Below are positions 17,077-26,078 of a stretch of DNA of 39,228 nucleotides, piece after piece. A program made the position numbers and the translations under genes. This DNA comes from Hydrogenophaga sp. (GTDB lineage: Bacteria > Pseudomonadota > Gammaproteobacteria > Burkholderiales > Burkholderiaceae_C). The notes beneath the pieces were generated by a model. It worked only from the letters and a program-made list of their open reading frames with translations, made no database searches and was not told the DNA's origin. Positions within the stretch are counted from its first letter, which is position 1. Every line of letters begins with the position of its first letter. The stretch spans positions 1 to 39,228 of the forward strand of contig NZ_JAHCKK010000039.1 of assembly GCF_026125825.1 (NCBI RefSeq), in the 5' to 3' direction.

Positions 17077-18663
17077 ATGCGCAACAACCTGCCCGTCACC
17101 CAAAACGAATACGTGATCCCCGAAGGGGTCACGCTGGTGTCCACCACCGACCTGCAAAGCCGTATCACCTACTGCAACCCGGCCTTCGTGGCCGTGAGCG
17201 GTTTCGATCGCGAGGAACTCCTGGGACAGCCCCACAACATCGTGCGGCACCCCGACATGCCCGCCGAGGCCTTCCGGGACATGTGGGCCACCCTGGCCAG
17301 CGGCTCGCCGTGGTCGGCGCTGGTGAAGAACCGCCGCAAGAACGGCGACCATTACTGGGTGGAGGCCAACGCCACGCCGGTGCTGGAGAATGGCCAGACC
17401 GTGGGCTACATGTCGGTGCGCACCGCACCCAGCCGGGACAAAGTGCAACAGGCCGAAGCCCTCTATGCCCGCCTGCGGGCCGAAGGCCAGGACGGGCGCG
17501 CCACCCTCTCGCTGCGGCGTGGGCGCGTGGTGCGCAGCGGCTGGCTCGGGCGGCTGCAGGACCTGACCCGGCTCACCCTGGGCAAACGCATGGCGCTGTG
17601 CTCGGTGGGCATGGCGGCGGCGGGCATGCTCATGGGCCAATTCACGGCGCCCCTGGGCGCCATGGCGACCCTCGGTGCCGGCCTGGCTTTGCTGGCCGTG
17701 GCCTCGGTCGCCGCGCTGCTGCTGCGCCATCAGCTGCTCACGCCCCTGCAACAGACGGTGGCGTTCGCCAACCAGATGGCCGCCGGAGACCTTTCGGCCC
17801 GCATCCAGGGCCACGCCAATGGCGAGTTCGGCGAACTCACGAGCGCCCTGAACCAGCTCAATGTGAACCTGCAGGCCGTGGTGGCGGACGTGCGCCACGA
17901 GGTCGAGGGCGTGCAGGTGGCGTCCAGCCAGATCGCCGCCGGCAACCAGGACCTGTCCTCGCGCACCGAGTCGCAGGCCAGCAGCCTGGAGCAGACCGCC
18001 GCCTCGGTGGAAGAACTCAGCAGCACGGTGCAGCAAAGCGCGAACGCTTCGCGCGAGGCCTCGGTGCTCTCGCAGCACTCGGCCAGCGTGGCGCGCGAAG
18101 GCAACGACGCCATGGCGCGCGTGATCCACACCATGGACGACATCACCCGCTCGTCCAGCCGCATCGCCGAAATCATCGGGGTGATCGACGGCATCGCCTT
18201 CCAGACCAACATCCTGGCCCTGAACGCGGCCGTGGAAGCGGCGCGCGCAGGTGAACAGGGACGGGGATTCGCGGTGGTGGCCGGCGAGGTGCGCAGCCTG
18301 GCCCAGCGCACCATGACGGCATCCAAGGAGATCAAGGCGCTGATCGACGAGTCGACGGGGAAGGTGACCGCTGGCAGCGAGCTGGTGCACAGCACCGGCA
18401 AGACCATGACCGAGGTGGTGCAGTCGGTCGAACAGGTCAACGGCCTGATCGCCGACATCACCCACGCCACGCAGGAACAGGCCCTGGGCCTGGGCCAGAT
18501 CAACCAGGCCGTGGGCCAGCTCGACGCGGTGACCCAGCAGAACTCGGCCATGGTCGAGCAACTTGCCGCCGCCGCGGGCTCCCTGCAGGCCCAGGCCCAG
18601 GTAATGAACGACGCGGTGCGCGTCTTCCGCCTGCAGCAGCGCACGGGCACCGTACGGGCCTGA
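17077..18663 (+). CDS. Aer-like methyl-accepting chemotaxis protein with N-terminal PAS domain
   Basis: A 528-residue chemoreceptor. A PAS domain (about residues 5-115; '[32 protein letters not shown]', '[18 protein letters not shown]') resembles the FAD-binding PAS of Aer. Two close membrane helices follow ('[16 protein letters not shown]' and '[18 protein letters not shown]') with almost no periplasmic loop. Then come a HAMP segment ('[22 protein letters not shown]') and the MCP signalling domain with the conserved tip '[41 protein letters not shown]'. No CheR-docking pentapeptide is at the C-terminus. It likely senses redox or oxygen from inside the cell and signals to CheA/CheW. The ATG at 17077 was chosen because the conserved N-terminus starts there and a sigma-28-like promoter covers the upstream ATG. 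The FNR-type box upstream suggests oxygen control. Confidence 0.93.
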   Translation: MRNNLPVTQNEYVIPEGVTLVSTTDLQSRITYCNPAFVAVSGFDREELLGQPHNIVRHPDMPAEAFRDMWATLASGSPWSALVKNRRKNGDHYWVEANATPVLENGQTVGYMSVRTAPSRDKVQQAEALYARLRAEGQDGRATLSLRRGRVVRSGWLGRLQDLTRLTLGKRMALCSVGMAAAGMLMGQFTAPLGAMATLGAGLALLAVASVAALLLRHQLLTPLQQTVAFANQMAAGDLSARIQGHANGEFGELTSALNQLNVNLQAVVADVRHEVEGVQVASSQIAAGNQDLSSRTESQASSLEQTAASVEELSSTVQQSANASREASVLSQHSASVAREGNDAMARVIHTMDDITRSSSRIAEIIGVIDGIAFQTNILALNAAVEAARAGEQGRGFAVVAGEVRSLAQRTMTASKEIKALIDESTGKVTAGSELVHSTGKTMTEVVQSVEQVNGLIADITHATQEQALGLGQINQAVGQLDAVTQQNSAMVEQLAAAAGSLQAQAQVMNDAVRVFRLQQRTGTVRA

Positions 18664-18675
18664 GCGGCATCGGCC

Positions 18676-19641
18676 TCAGTTGGCGCTCAGGTCGATCTTC
18701 GCCGCCACGGCCTCGAAGGCCTTGAGCTCGCTGGCGAGCTTGGCCGAGAACTGCGCCGGCGTCACCGGCTGAGCGGCCACGTTGCCCTGCTTGGCCAGGG
18801 CGTCGCGGAATTCGGGCGTCTGGATGATCGCGTTGATGTCGGCGTTGATCTTCGCCACGATCGCGGGCGGCGTGCCCGCCGGCGCGAGCACGCCGTGCCA
18901 GGTGCCGATGGTGAAGTCGGCGATGCCGGCCTCGGCAAAGGTGGGCACGTCCTTGAGGTGAGGAAAGCGCTGGCTGGAGGTGACCGCCAGCGGGCGCAAC
19001 TTGCCCGCCGTGACGAAGGCCGTGATCGAGCCCGGCGAGGGGAACGACATGTCCACCACGCCGCCCACCAGATCGGTCATGCCCGGGGCCGCGCCCTTGT
19101 AGGGCACGTGCAGCATGTCGGTGCCGGTGCGCAACTTGAAGATCTCGCCCGCCAGGTGCGGGATGCCACCCACCCCTTGCGACGCGTAGCTGAAGGACTT
19201 CTGCTTCGCGCGCAGGGCGGCAACCAGCTGGCCCACGTTCTGGTAGGGCGAGCTGGCATTCACCACCAGCACGTTGGGCACATCCACCGTGAGCGCAATC
19301 GGTGCGAACGATTTTTCAACGTCGTAGCGCAGGCCCTTGACCACGAACTTGTTGAGCGTGTGGCTGGTGGCCGTGACCAGCAGCGTGTAGCCATCGGGCT
19401 TGGCGTTGGCCACCGCCGCCGCGGCGATGGTGCCATTGGCGCCGGCGCGGTTCTCGACGATCACCGACTGCCCCCACTGCGCGGCCAGCGCCTGGCCCAC
19501 GAGGCGGGCCGACTGGTCGATCGCGCCGCCGGCGGCGTAGCCAACCACCAGGGTCACGTTGCGCTGGGGAAAGTCCTGCTGCGCATGCGCAGCACCGCAG
19601 GCAAGGATCGCGGCGAATGCGCCGAAGGCGAGGGTCTTCAT
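18676..19641 (-). CDS. Bug-family (TctC-type) periplasmic solute-binding protein
   Basis: A 321-residue exported receptor of the tripartite tricarboxylate transporter (TTT) superfamily, which is hugely expanded in Burkholderiales. A signal peptide ('LAFGAFAAILACGAAHA') ends near residue 20. Family motifs are visible: 'PQRNVTLVVGYAAGGAIDQSARLVG', 'VENRAGANGTIAAAAVANAKPDGYTLL', 'YKGAAPGMTDLVGGVVDM', and 'LKDVPTFAEAGIADFTIGTWHGVLAPAGTPPAIVAKINADI'. Ligands of the family are usually carboxylates; the one here is unknown. The membrane partners TctA and TctB are not in the window, so it is an orphan receptor. It converges tail-to-tail with the chemoreceptor (12 bp apart) and is divergent from the TAXI-type gene. 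Confidence 0.93.
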   Translation of the reverse strand: MKTLAFGAFAAILACGAAHAQQDFPQRNVTLVVGYAAGGAIDQSARLVGQALAAQWGQSVIVENRAGANGTIAAAAVANAKPDGYTLLVTATSHTLNKFVVKGLRYDVEKSFAPIALTVDVPNVLVVNASSPYQNVGQLVAALRAKQKSFSYASQGVGGIPHLAGEIFKLRTGTDMLHVPYKGAAPGMTDLVGGVVDMSFPSPGSITAFVTAGKLRPLAVTSSQRFPHLKDVPTFAEAGIADFTIGTWHGVLAPAGTPPAIVAKINADINAIIQTPEFRDALAKQGNVAAQPVTPAQFSAKLASELKAFEAVAAKIDLSAN

Positions 19642-19809
19642 GGTGTCTCCGTTGGAATCGGCTGCACCACAGGCAGCGAGAAGCCATCGTAGGAAGCGCG
19701 TTTCAGGGCGTCAAAGCGAGAATGGGCGGATTCCGCCAGGAGAAAAGCGGACACGGCTCGAACATCCTGTCACCACGGGCCCGGAAGGGCGGCATGCTAA
19801 TGTCGCGCC

Positions 19810-21138
19810 ATGCCCAAGACCCTGCGATACACCCTGCTCTCCCTGCGCGAGATGCTGCTGTCTGCCGGCCCGTTCGCCATCCTCACGGTCGCCCTGCTCT
19901 GTTTCACCTACTGGTGGCTCAAGCCCAACCCGCCGGACCGCGTGGTGCTGGCCACCGGGCCCGCGCAAAGCGCCTACGAGGCCTTCGGCAAGCGCTACGC
20001 CGAGGCGCTCGCGCGCAATGGCATCACGGTCGAGCTGCTGCCCTCCGAGGGTTCCTCTGCCAACCTGGAGCTGCTGCGGACCGGCCAGGCCGACCTGGGC
20101 TTCGTGCAGGGCGGCACGGCCGACATCGGCTACGACGACGAGGACGCCATCACCTCCCTGGGCAGCCTGTTCGTGGAACCGCTCTGGCTGTTCTACCGGG
20201 AAGACGCGGCCAAGCGCCTGCGCAAGTCGCCCACGGTGAGCAAGCTCTCCGAACTCAAGGGCTGGCGCGTGAACGTGGGCACGCCGGGCAGCGGCGTGCC
20301 GCGCCTGTTCTCCACCCTGCTCGACGTGAACCGCCTCAACGCCTCCGAGATGACCCTCAGCCAGCTGGAGCAGACCCCGGCCACGGTGGCCTTTCTCAAT
20401 GGCGAGCTCGATGCCGTGGTGTTCGCCTCGGCACCCGAATCGCTGATGGTGCAGATGCTGCTGCAGACGCCCGGCGTGCGTCTGCTGGATTTCGCGCAGA
20501 GCGAAGCCTATTCGCGCCGATTCGGTTACCTCACCCCGGTGGTGATGCCGCAGGGCATGGTGGATCTGGCCAACAACATCCCGCCGCGCAATGTGCGGCT
20601 GGTCGCCTCCACCACCAGCCTGCTCGCGCAGGCCAACACGCACCCGGCCATCCTCCAGCTGTTTGCGCAGACCGCCATCAGCCTGCACAGCGGCGCGAGC
20701 TGGTTCAGCCGGGCGCGCGAGTACCCCAGCCTGGAACACAGCGAGGTGCCCATCGCACCCGAAGCCCAACGCGCCATCAAGGGTGGCACGCAACCCTTCC
20801 TGCAACGCTATCTGCCGTTCTGGCTGGCCAACCTGATCGAGCGCATGTGGCTGGCCATGGGCCTGATCATCGCGCTGGCGCTGCCGCTCTCGCGCATCGT
20901 GCCGCCGCTCTACACCTTCCGCATCCGCAAGCGCGTGTTCCGCTGGTACGCCGAGCTGCGCGACGTGGAGCAGCGCAGCGAAAGCAGCAGCGAGAGCGCG
21001 CAGGACCTGCTCGAACAGCTCGACGCGATGGAGGCCAAGGTGGAGAAGGTGGTGGTGCCGCTGTCGTACACCGACGAGCTCTACGCCCTGCGCAACAACA
21101 TCCACCTCGTGCGCAAGAAACTCCTGCGCAAGGCCTGA
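19810..21138 (+). CDS. membrane-anchored TAXI-family TRAP solute-binding protein
   Basis: A 442-residue TAXI-type receptor. It has an N-terminal membrane helix ('GPFAILTVALLCFTYWWL', residues 18-35) instead of a cleaved signal. A periplasmic-binding domain follows (about 40-345; 'LATGPAQSAYEAFGKRYAEALARNGITVELLPSEGSSANLELL', 'ADLGFVQGGTADIG'). A second membrane helix is in 'RMWLAMGLIIALALPLSRIV' (about 352-371). The cytoplasmic tail is charged and probably coiled-coil ('RDVEQRSESSSESAQDLLEQLDAMEAKVEKVV') and ends in basic residues. The receptor would thus sit outside and send a helical tail inside. No TRAP permease gene is next to it. That layout suggests sensing or an atypical transporter partner rather than a free periplasmic receptor. 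Confidence 0.9.
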   Translation: MPKTLRYTLLSLREMLLSAGPFAILTVALLCFTYWWLKPNPPDRVVLATGPAQSAYEAFGKRYAEALARNGITVELLPSEGSSANLELLRTGQADLGFVQGGTADIGYDDEDAITSLGSLFVEPLWLFYREDAAKRLRKSPTVSKLSELKGWRVNVGTPGSGVPRLFSTLLDVNRLNASEMTLSQLEQTPATVAFLNGELDAVVFASAPESLMVQMLLQTPGVRLLDFAQSEAYSRRFGYLTPVVMPQGMVDLANNIPPRNVRLVASTTSLLAQANTHPAILQLFAQTAISLHSGASWFSRAREYPSLEHSEVPIAPEAQRAIKGGTQPFLQRYLPFWLANLIERMWLAMGLIIALALPLSRIVPPLYTFRIRKRVFRWYAELRDVEQRSESSSESAQDLLEQLDAMEAKVEKVVVPLSYTDELYALRNNIHLVRKKLLRKA

Positions 21139-21156
21139 GGCCGGTCGTCGCAGGCG

Positions 21157-21217
21157 GGGATCAGCCCCCTCGGCGGGCAGCGACCTGCGCAGCGGCGAAG
21201 CAGCGCAGCGTGGGGGC
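21157..21217. repeat. intergenic palindromic repeat, possible bidirectional terminator
   Basis: This fills most of the 83-bp gap between the convergent TAXI and DUF1631 stops. The outer arms GCCCCC (21164-21169) and GGGGGC (21212-21217) enclose an inner pair CTGCGC (21185-21190) and GCGCAG (21203-21208). I remember very similar elements at gene ends throughout Comamonadaceae genomes, but could not check copy number. The location fits transcription termination for both genes. Confidence 0.6.
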
Positions 21218-21221
21218 CACC

Positions 21222-23327
21222 CTACTTGTTTTCAGCTTTGGCGCTGTTGAGCCAGGCCTGGCGGGCCACCTCGTCGAGGGCCTCGTCCACCACGCCGTGG
21301 TCGGCCACCACGCGCAGGCGGTCCTGTTCCAGCAGGCGCTCGAGCCCGCGCTTGGTCATGGACAGCGAGCGGCCGTTCGCGCCGGTGAACAGGAACAGCG
21401 TGCCGTGCGGGCTGGCCCAGGTGATCTGCCAGCGCATGGCCTGACCGTCCTGCAGCACATCGACCCAGGTGCCCACCGGCAGTTCCGAGGTGCGCTGCAC
21501 CGCCATCTCGGCCTTGACCTCGGCCCAATCGCGCTGCCGCTGCATTGGCCGGGTTTCCAGAAACGCCGGCTGGGTGGAGGTCTGCGAGTCGAGCATCACG
21601 TCGTCCATCAGGCAGGAGTCGCGTGCTTCGGTGCGCTGCATCCAGGGCTCGTCGTCCAGCTCCGGCTGGATGCTGGGCTGCTCTTCATCGGCCGGCGGCG
21701 GCTCCTGGCTGCTGCGCTGGGTCTTGTAGGCCGCTTCATGGAGCCCCATGAGCGCCTGGAAAAAGGCCTCGGTCTGCTCGCGCGGGTAGTCAATGGCGTC
21801 CAGGCCCTCGCGCAGCGTGCGCAACACACCGGGGATGACTTTGACCAGGCGGGGCCGGTTCAGGCTGGCCAGCGCCAGCTGGCTGGACCACAGCAGGTCG
21901 GGCAGGATGTCGCTGTAGCGCCGCGCGGGCGAGTCGACCGGCGACACGGATGACGAGTCGGACACCTCCAGCCTGGCCTGCGCCACCACCTGCGACCAGG
22001 GGCCGGTGAGAAAGCGCCGCACCACACCCGGCGCCTTCTCGAAGTCGTTGCGCGCGCGGATCTCGGCCGCGACGCGCTCGGCCAGCAGGTTGCGCTGCTC
22101 CACGCGCACCAGCGTCTGCACCGCCAGCCCACGGGCTTGCACCTGCGCGGGCGCCACCGACTCGACCTGCGAGCGGTGCAGCTCGGCGAGCAGGCTGGGG
22201 AAACGCTCGGCAAGGTCCTCACCGGGCTTGAGCAAGGTCCGCACGATGCCGCGCACCTGGTTGGAGAAGGGGTTGTAGCCCGGGTCCATCTCGCTGGTGA
22301 AGGCCAGGCTGCGCTCGGTGATCGCATCGAGCAGGCGGCGCGCGGGGTTTTGCTTGTCGGCGAAGAAGCGCGGCTCGCTGCGCGCCAGCTGCAGCAGCGC
22401 GGGCTTCATGTCCTGCACCATGTTGCGCACCGGCACGAGCAGGCGCTCGTCGGCCGCAATGCGCTTGAGCATGAGGGTGACCACCTCGCTGGCCAGCGTG
22501 CGTCCCATGACGTTGTCCGACACCGGCGTCTTGCTGCTGGACTTTTCGTTCAGATCGAGGTTGCCGACCAGCAGCTGGTGCAGATGGTCCAGCGTGAGCA
22601 GGTTGTCGTTGACGAGCACTTCCTGCACCGAGACCGCCTCGTCCCGCGCGCTGGCCGCAGCGGCCGCCCTGCGGGGCGCCGCGGTCTGCGTGACGACGTA
22701 GCCAGCCGGCTTCACGCCCGCCCGTTCGAGCTGGCTGCTCAGGGAGGCGTACAGGTGGCGCAGTTCGTCGCCAAGCGAGACGGCGCCCACCTGCAACCAG
22801 CGCGTGCGCACCGCGGCCTCCACGTGCAGGCCCTTGAGGGCGGTCATCAGCGCGGCCACCACCACCTCGACCCGCAGAGGGTTGGCCTCGGGGTTCACCA
22901 CCGTGAGGCCCTGCGCGCCGCTCATGCGCGAGGTCAGCGTGACCAGTTCTTCGTCCACCGCCATCTTGACGACCTGCTGCACACGGGCCAGCTCCACGGT
23001 TTCCTGAACCTGGTCGTCGCCCATGAGTTCGAGTTCGTCGAAGCTCACGGTGGGCGACCGGCGCGAGCCGGTGCCGGTGTGCGGCAGGGCGTTCTCCATC
23101 GATTCGGCGAAGGCCGCCAGAAAACGGGTGGCGATCAGGTCGCGGTGCGACTCCAGCGTGCTGCGGGCCTGCACGAGCCCCTGCTTCTCACCCAGCTGGC
23201 TGGCCGACAGCTCCCGCTCCTTGAGGGTGCTGTGCAGCTTGCCCAGCCAGCGCGGCACCCACTCGCGGGTCTGCGCAAGGGCTTCGCGGAGGCAGGCATC
23301 AAAGGCCTGGGTGTTGCTGGCGTCCAT
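21222..23327 (-). CDS. DUF1631-family protein
   Basis: A 701-residue, mostly helical cytoplasmic protein of the DUF1631 family, which is widespread in beta- and gammaproteobacteria and of unknown function (sometimes mislabelled thymidine phosphorylase). Recognisable segments are 'VSFDELELMGDDQVQETVELARVQQVV' near residue 95, 'NPLRVEVVVAALMTAL', 'PARRLLDAITERSLAF' and 'VIPGVLRTLREGLDAIDYP'. The C-terminal PilZ-like part has 'LPVGTWVDVLQDGQAMRWQITWASPHGTLFLFTGANGRSLSMTKRGLERLL'. That tail resembles the beta-barrel found in proteins tied to c-di-GMP, but I cannot see a full PilZ RxxxR motif. The ATG at 23327 has AAGGA about 10 nt upstream; the frame is open to 23411. A GATAAT (minus strand, 23377-23382) might be its -10. 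Confidence 0.9.
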   Translation of the reverse strand: MDASNTQAFDACLREALAQTREWVPRWLGKLHSTLKERELSASQLGEKQGLVQARSTLESHRDLIATRFLAAFAESMENALPHTGTGSRRSPTVSFDELELMGDDQVQETVELARVQQVVKMAVDEELVTLTSRMSGAQGLTVVNPEANPLRVEVVVAALMTALKGLHVEAAVRTRWLQVGAVSLGDELRHLYASLSSQLERAGVKPAGYVVTQTAAPRRAAAAASARDEAVSVQEVLVNDNLLTLDHLHQLLVGNLDLNEKSSSKTPVSDNVMGRTLASEVVTLMLKRIAADERLLVPVRNMVQDMKPALLQLARSEPRFFADKQNPARRLLDAITERSLAFTSEMDPGYNPFSNQVRGIVRTLLKPGEDLAERFPSLLAELHRSQVESVAPAQVQARGLAVQTLVRVEQRNLLAERVAAEIRARNDFEKAPGVVRRFLTGPWSQVVAQARLEVSDSSSVSPVDSPARRYSDILPDLLWSSQLALASLNRPRLVKVIPGVLRTLREGLDAIDYPREQTEAFFQALMGLHEAAYKTQRSSQEPPPADEEQPSIQPELDDEPWMQRTEARDSCLMDDVMLDSQTSTQPAFLETRPMQRQRDWAEVKAEMAVQRTSELPVGTWVDVLQDGQAMRWQITWASPHGTLFLFTGANGRSLSMTKRGLERLLEQDRLRVVADHGVVDEALDEVARQAWLNSAKAENK

Positions 23328-23435
23328 GCAGCCGGTGTCCTTCGTGACGGGAAAGCAAACGGAAAGGTTCCTGCCCATTATCGGCAGGCGGGGCCCCTCA
23401 CCATAGCGCAAAAGTAGGCCACAAAGGCCTGGCGT

Positions 23436-23987
23436 TCACCGTTCAGCCATCAATGCGCGCCAGCCATCGGCGCCGAGGTCGCGCAGGGTCTGCAGGTTGC
23501 GCTCGACAATGGCGTCGGCGTCACCCCCAGCGGTCTCGATCGCGCGCTCGACGCTGTCTTCGCGCAACAGGTGCAGGATGGGGAACGGCGCGCGGTTGGT
23601 GGCGTTCGTCACGTCATCCGGCGCCGTGCCCTCGAATTGAAACAAAGGGTGAAACGGCGCGACCTGGATCACGCCGTCGAGCTCGTGCTCGGCCACCACA
23701 TCGTCCACCACGTTGAGGAAGTCGTTGAACACCTCGAAATCGGGAAACAGCGTGGGATGCACCAGCAGCGTGGTGTCGATCTCCTCGGCAGGCGTGTTCA
23801 CCAGCAGGTCGAGCTCGCGGTCGAGGTCGTCCAGGAAGGCGTCCAGGTGCCGCGCCGTGCTCACCACGATGCGCACCTGGTTCTTCACGTACACCGCCCG
23901 CGCGAACGGGCACAGGTTCAGGCCGATGACGGCCTTCTCGATCCAGTGGCGCGTGGCGGCGAGAACGGTGTCGGATGAGATGTCCAT
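23436..23987 (-). CDS. DUF1415-family protein
   Basis: A 183-residue cytoplasmic protein of the DUF1415 family, function unknown. The family start 'TRHWIEKAVIGLNLCPFARAVYVKNQVRIVVS' is clear, as are 'DTTLLVHPTLFPDFEVFNDFLNVVDDVVAE', 'GVIQVAPFHPLFQFEGTAPDDVTNATNRAPFPILHLLREDSVERAI' and the C-terminal 'IVERNLQTLRDLGADGW'. The invariant-looking Cys in 'NLCPFA' and the 'NATNRAPFP' motif are retained. The start at 23987 is where homology begins; the open frame upstream runs through the structured repeat region and into ettA and is not believed to be coding. It lies downstream of ettA on the same strand, separated by 122 bp of hairpins. Confidence 0.92.
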   Translation of the reverse strand: MDISSDTVLAATRHWIEKAVIGLNLCPFARAVYVKNQVRIVVSTARHLDAFLDDLDRELDLLVNTPAEEIDTTLLVHPTLFPDFEVFNDFLNVVDDVVAEHELDGVIQVAPFHPLFQFEGTAPDDVTNATNRAPFPILHLLREDSVERAIETAGGDADAIVERNLQTLRDLGADGWRALMAER

Positions 23988-24022
23988 GAGGGTGGTCGGA
24001 GCGAGAGGAAGTTGAGTCCAGA

Positions 24023-24109
24023 ATGCCGCGGGTCCGGGTTCCCCGGCCCGCAGGCATGGCCCCCTTGAGGGGGTGACGACCCGAGCATCGGGCCGGCGCG
24101 GGGGTGGGC
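24023..24109. repeat. three tandem hairpins directly after ettA
   Basis: Hairpin 1 spans 24023-24057: arms ATGCC-GCGGG-T-CCGGG and CCCGG-CCCGC-A-GGCAT around a TTC loop, 15 bp with two single-base bulges. Hairpin 2 is CCCCC-TTGA-GGGGG (24060-24073). Hairpin 3 is CCCGA-GCA-TCGGG (24080-24092). A GC-rich tail runs to the ettA stop. The CCCCCTTGAGGGGG part resembles an intergenic element I remember as frequent in Comamonadaceae. It probably terminates or stabilises the ettA transcript. Confidence 0.65.
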
Positions 24110-25771
<1,662 letters not shown>

Positions 25772-26078
25772 GGGAATGTTCTGCCTGAAGAAGCTGCAGC
25801 CACGACGGCCGCGCAACCCATGATTATCCCCTCAGAGGCCCATGAGCCGCTTTTGAGCGTCGGCTGGCGGTGGCCGGGCCCCGATCGTGCGACAATAGAC
25901 CCTGTCGGGCACTTCAGTTGGCTCGGCGCCGGCACTTCGCCGGGGTGTGCGCAACCCGCTTGCGGCCACCGACTTCCTGAATCCATCTGCCCCAGACTGA
26001 CCGGGCGCCGCAGCCCATCAGGCCGCGACATCCGGAGTGGCCGATGCCCCCAGCGCCCTGGACGGGCGCCTCATCTAC
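25772..26078. other. divergent intergenic region between ettA and the RNA helicase gene
   Basis: This 307-bp gap contains no convincing gene. On the ettA side, GATAAT (minus strand, 25823-25828) is a plausible -10 without a clear -35. On the helicase side, GACAAT (25891-25896) is a weaker -10 candidate, which would give a long leader of roughly 175 nt. That leader holds several small hairpins, including CGCAA-CCCGC-TTGCG and the competing arms described separately. An in-frame GTG at 26037 could extend the helicase by 14 residues. Confidence 0.5.
26003..26069 (+). promoter_or_regulatory. competing hairpin arms in the helicase leader
   Basis: GGGCGC occurs at 26003-26008 and again at 26064-26069; both can pair with GCGCCC at 26053-26058. 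The downstream hairpin (loop TGGAC) ends 9 nt before the ATG at 26079 and would bury the only purine-rich ribosome-binding candidate. Pairing with the upstream arm would free it. This is geometry only; no function is shown. Confidence 0.35.

Noticed and set aside
23374-23385. GCCGATAA on the minus strand upstream of the DUF1631 gene as a sigma-28 promoter
   Set aside because: The octamer matches the -10 perfectly, but the position 11 bp upstream bears no resemblance to a sigma-28 -35.
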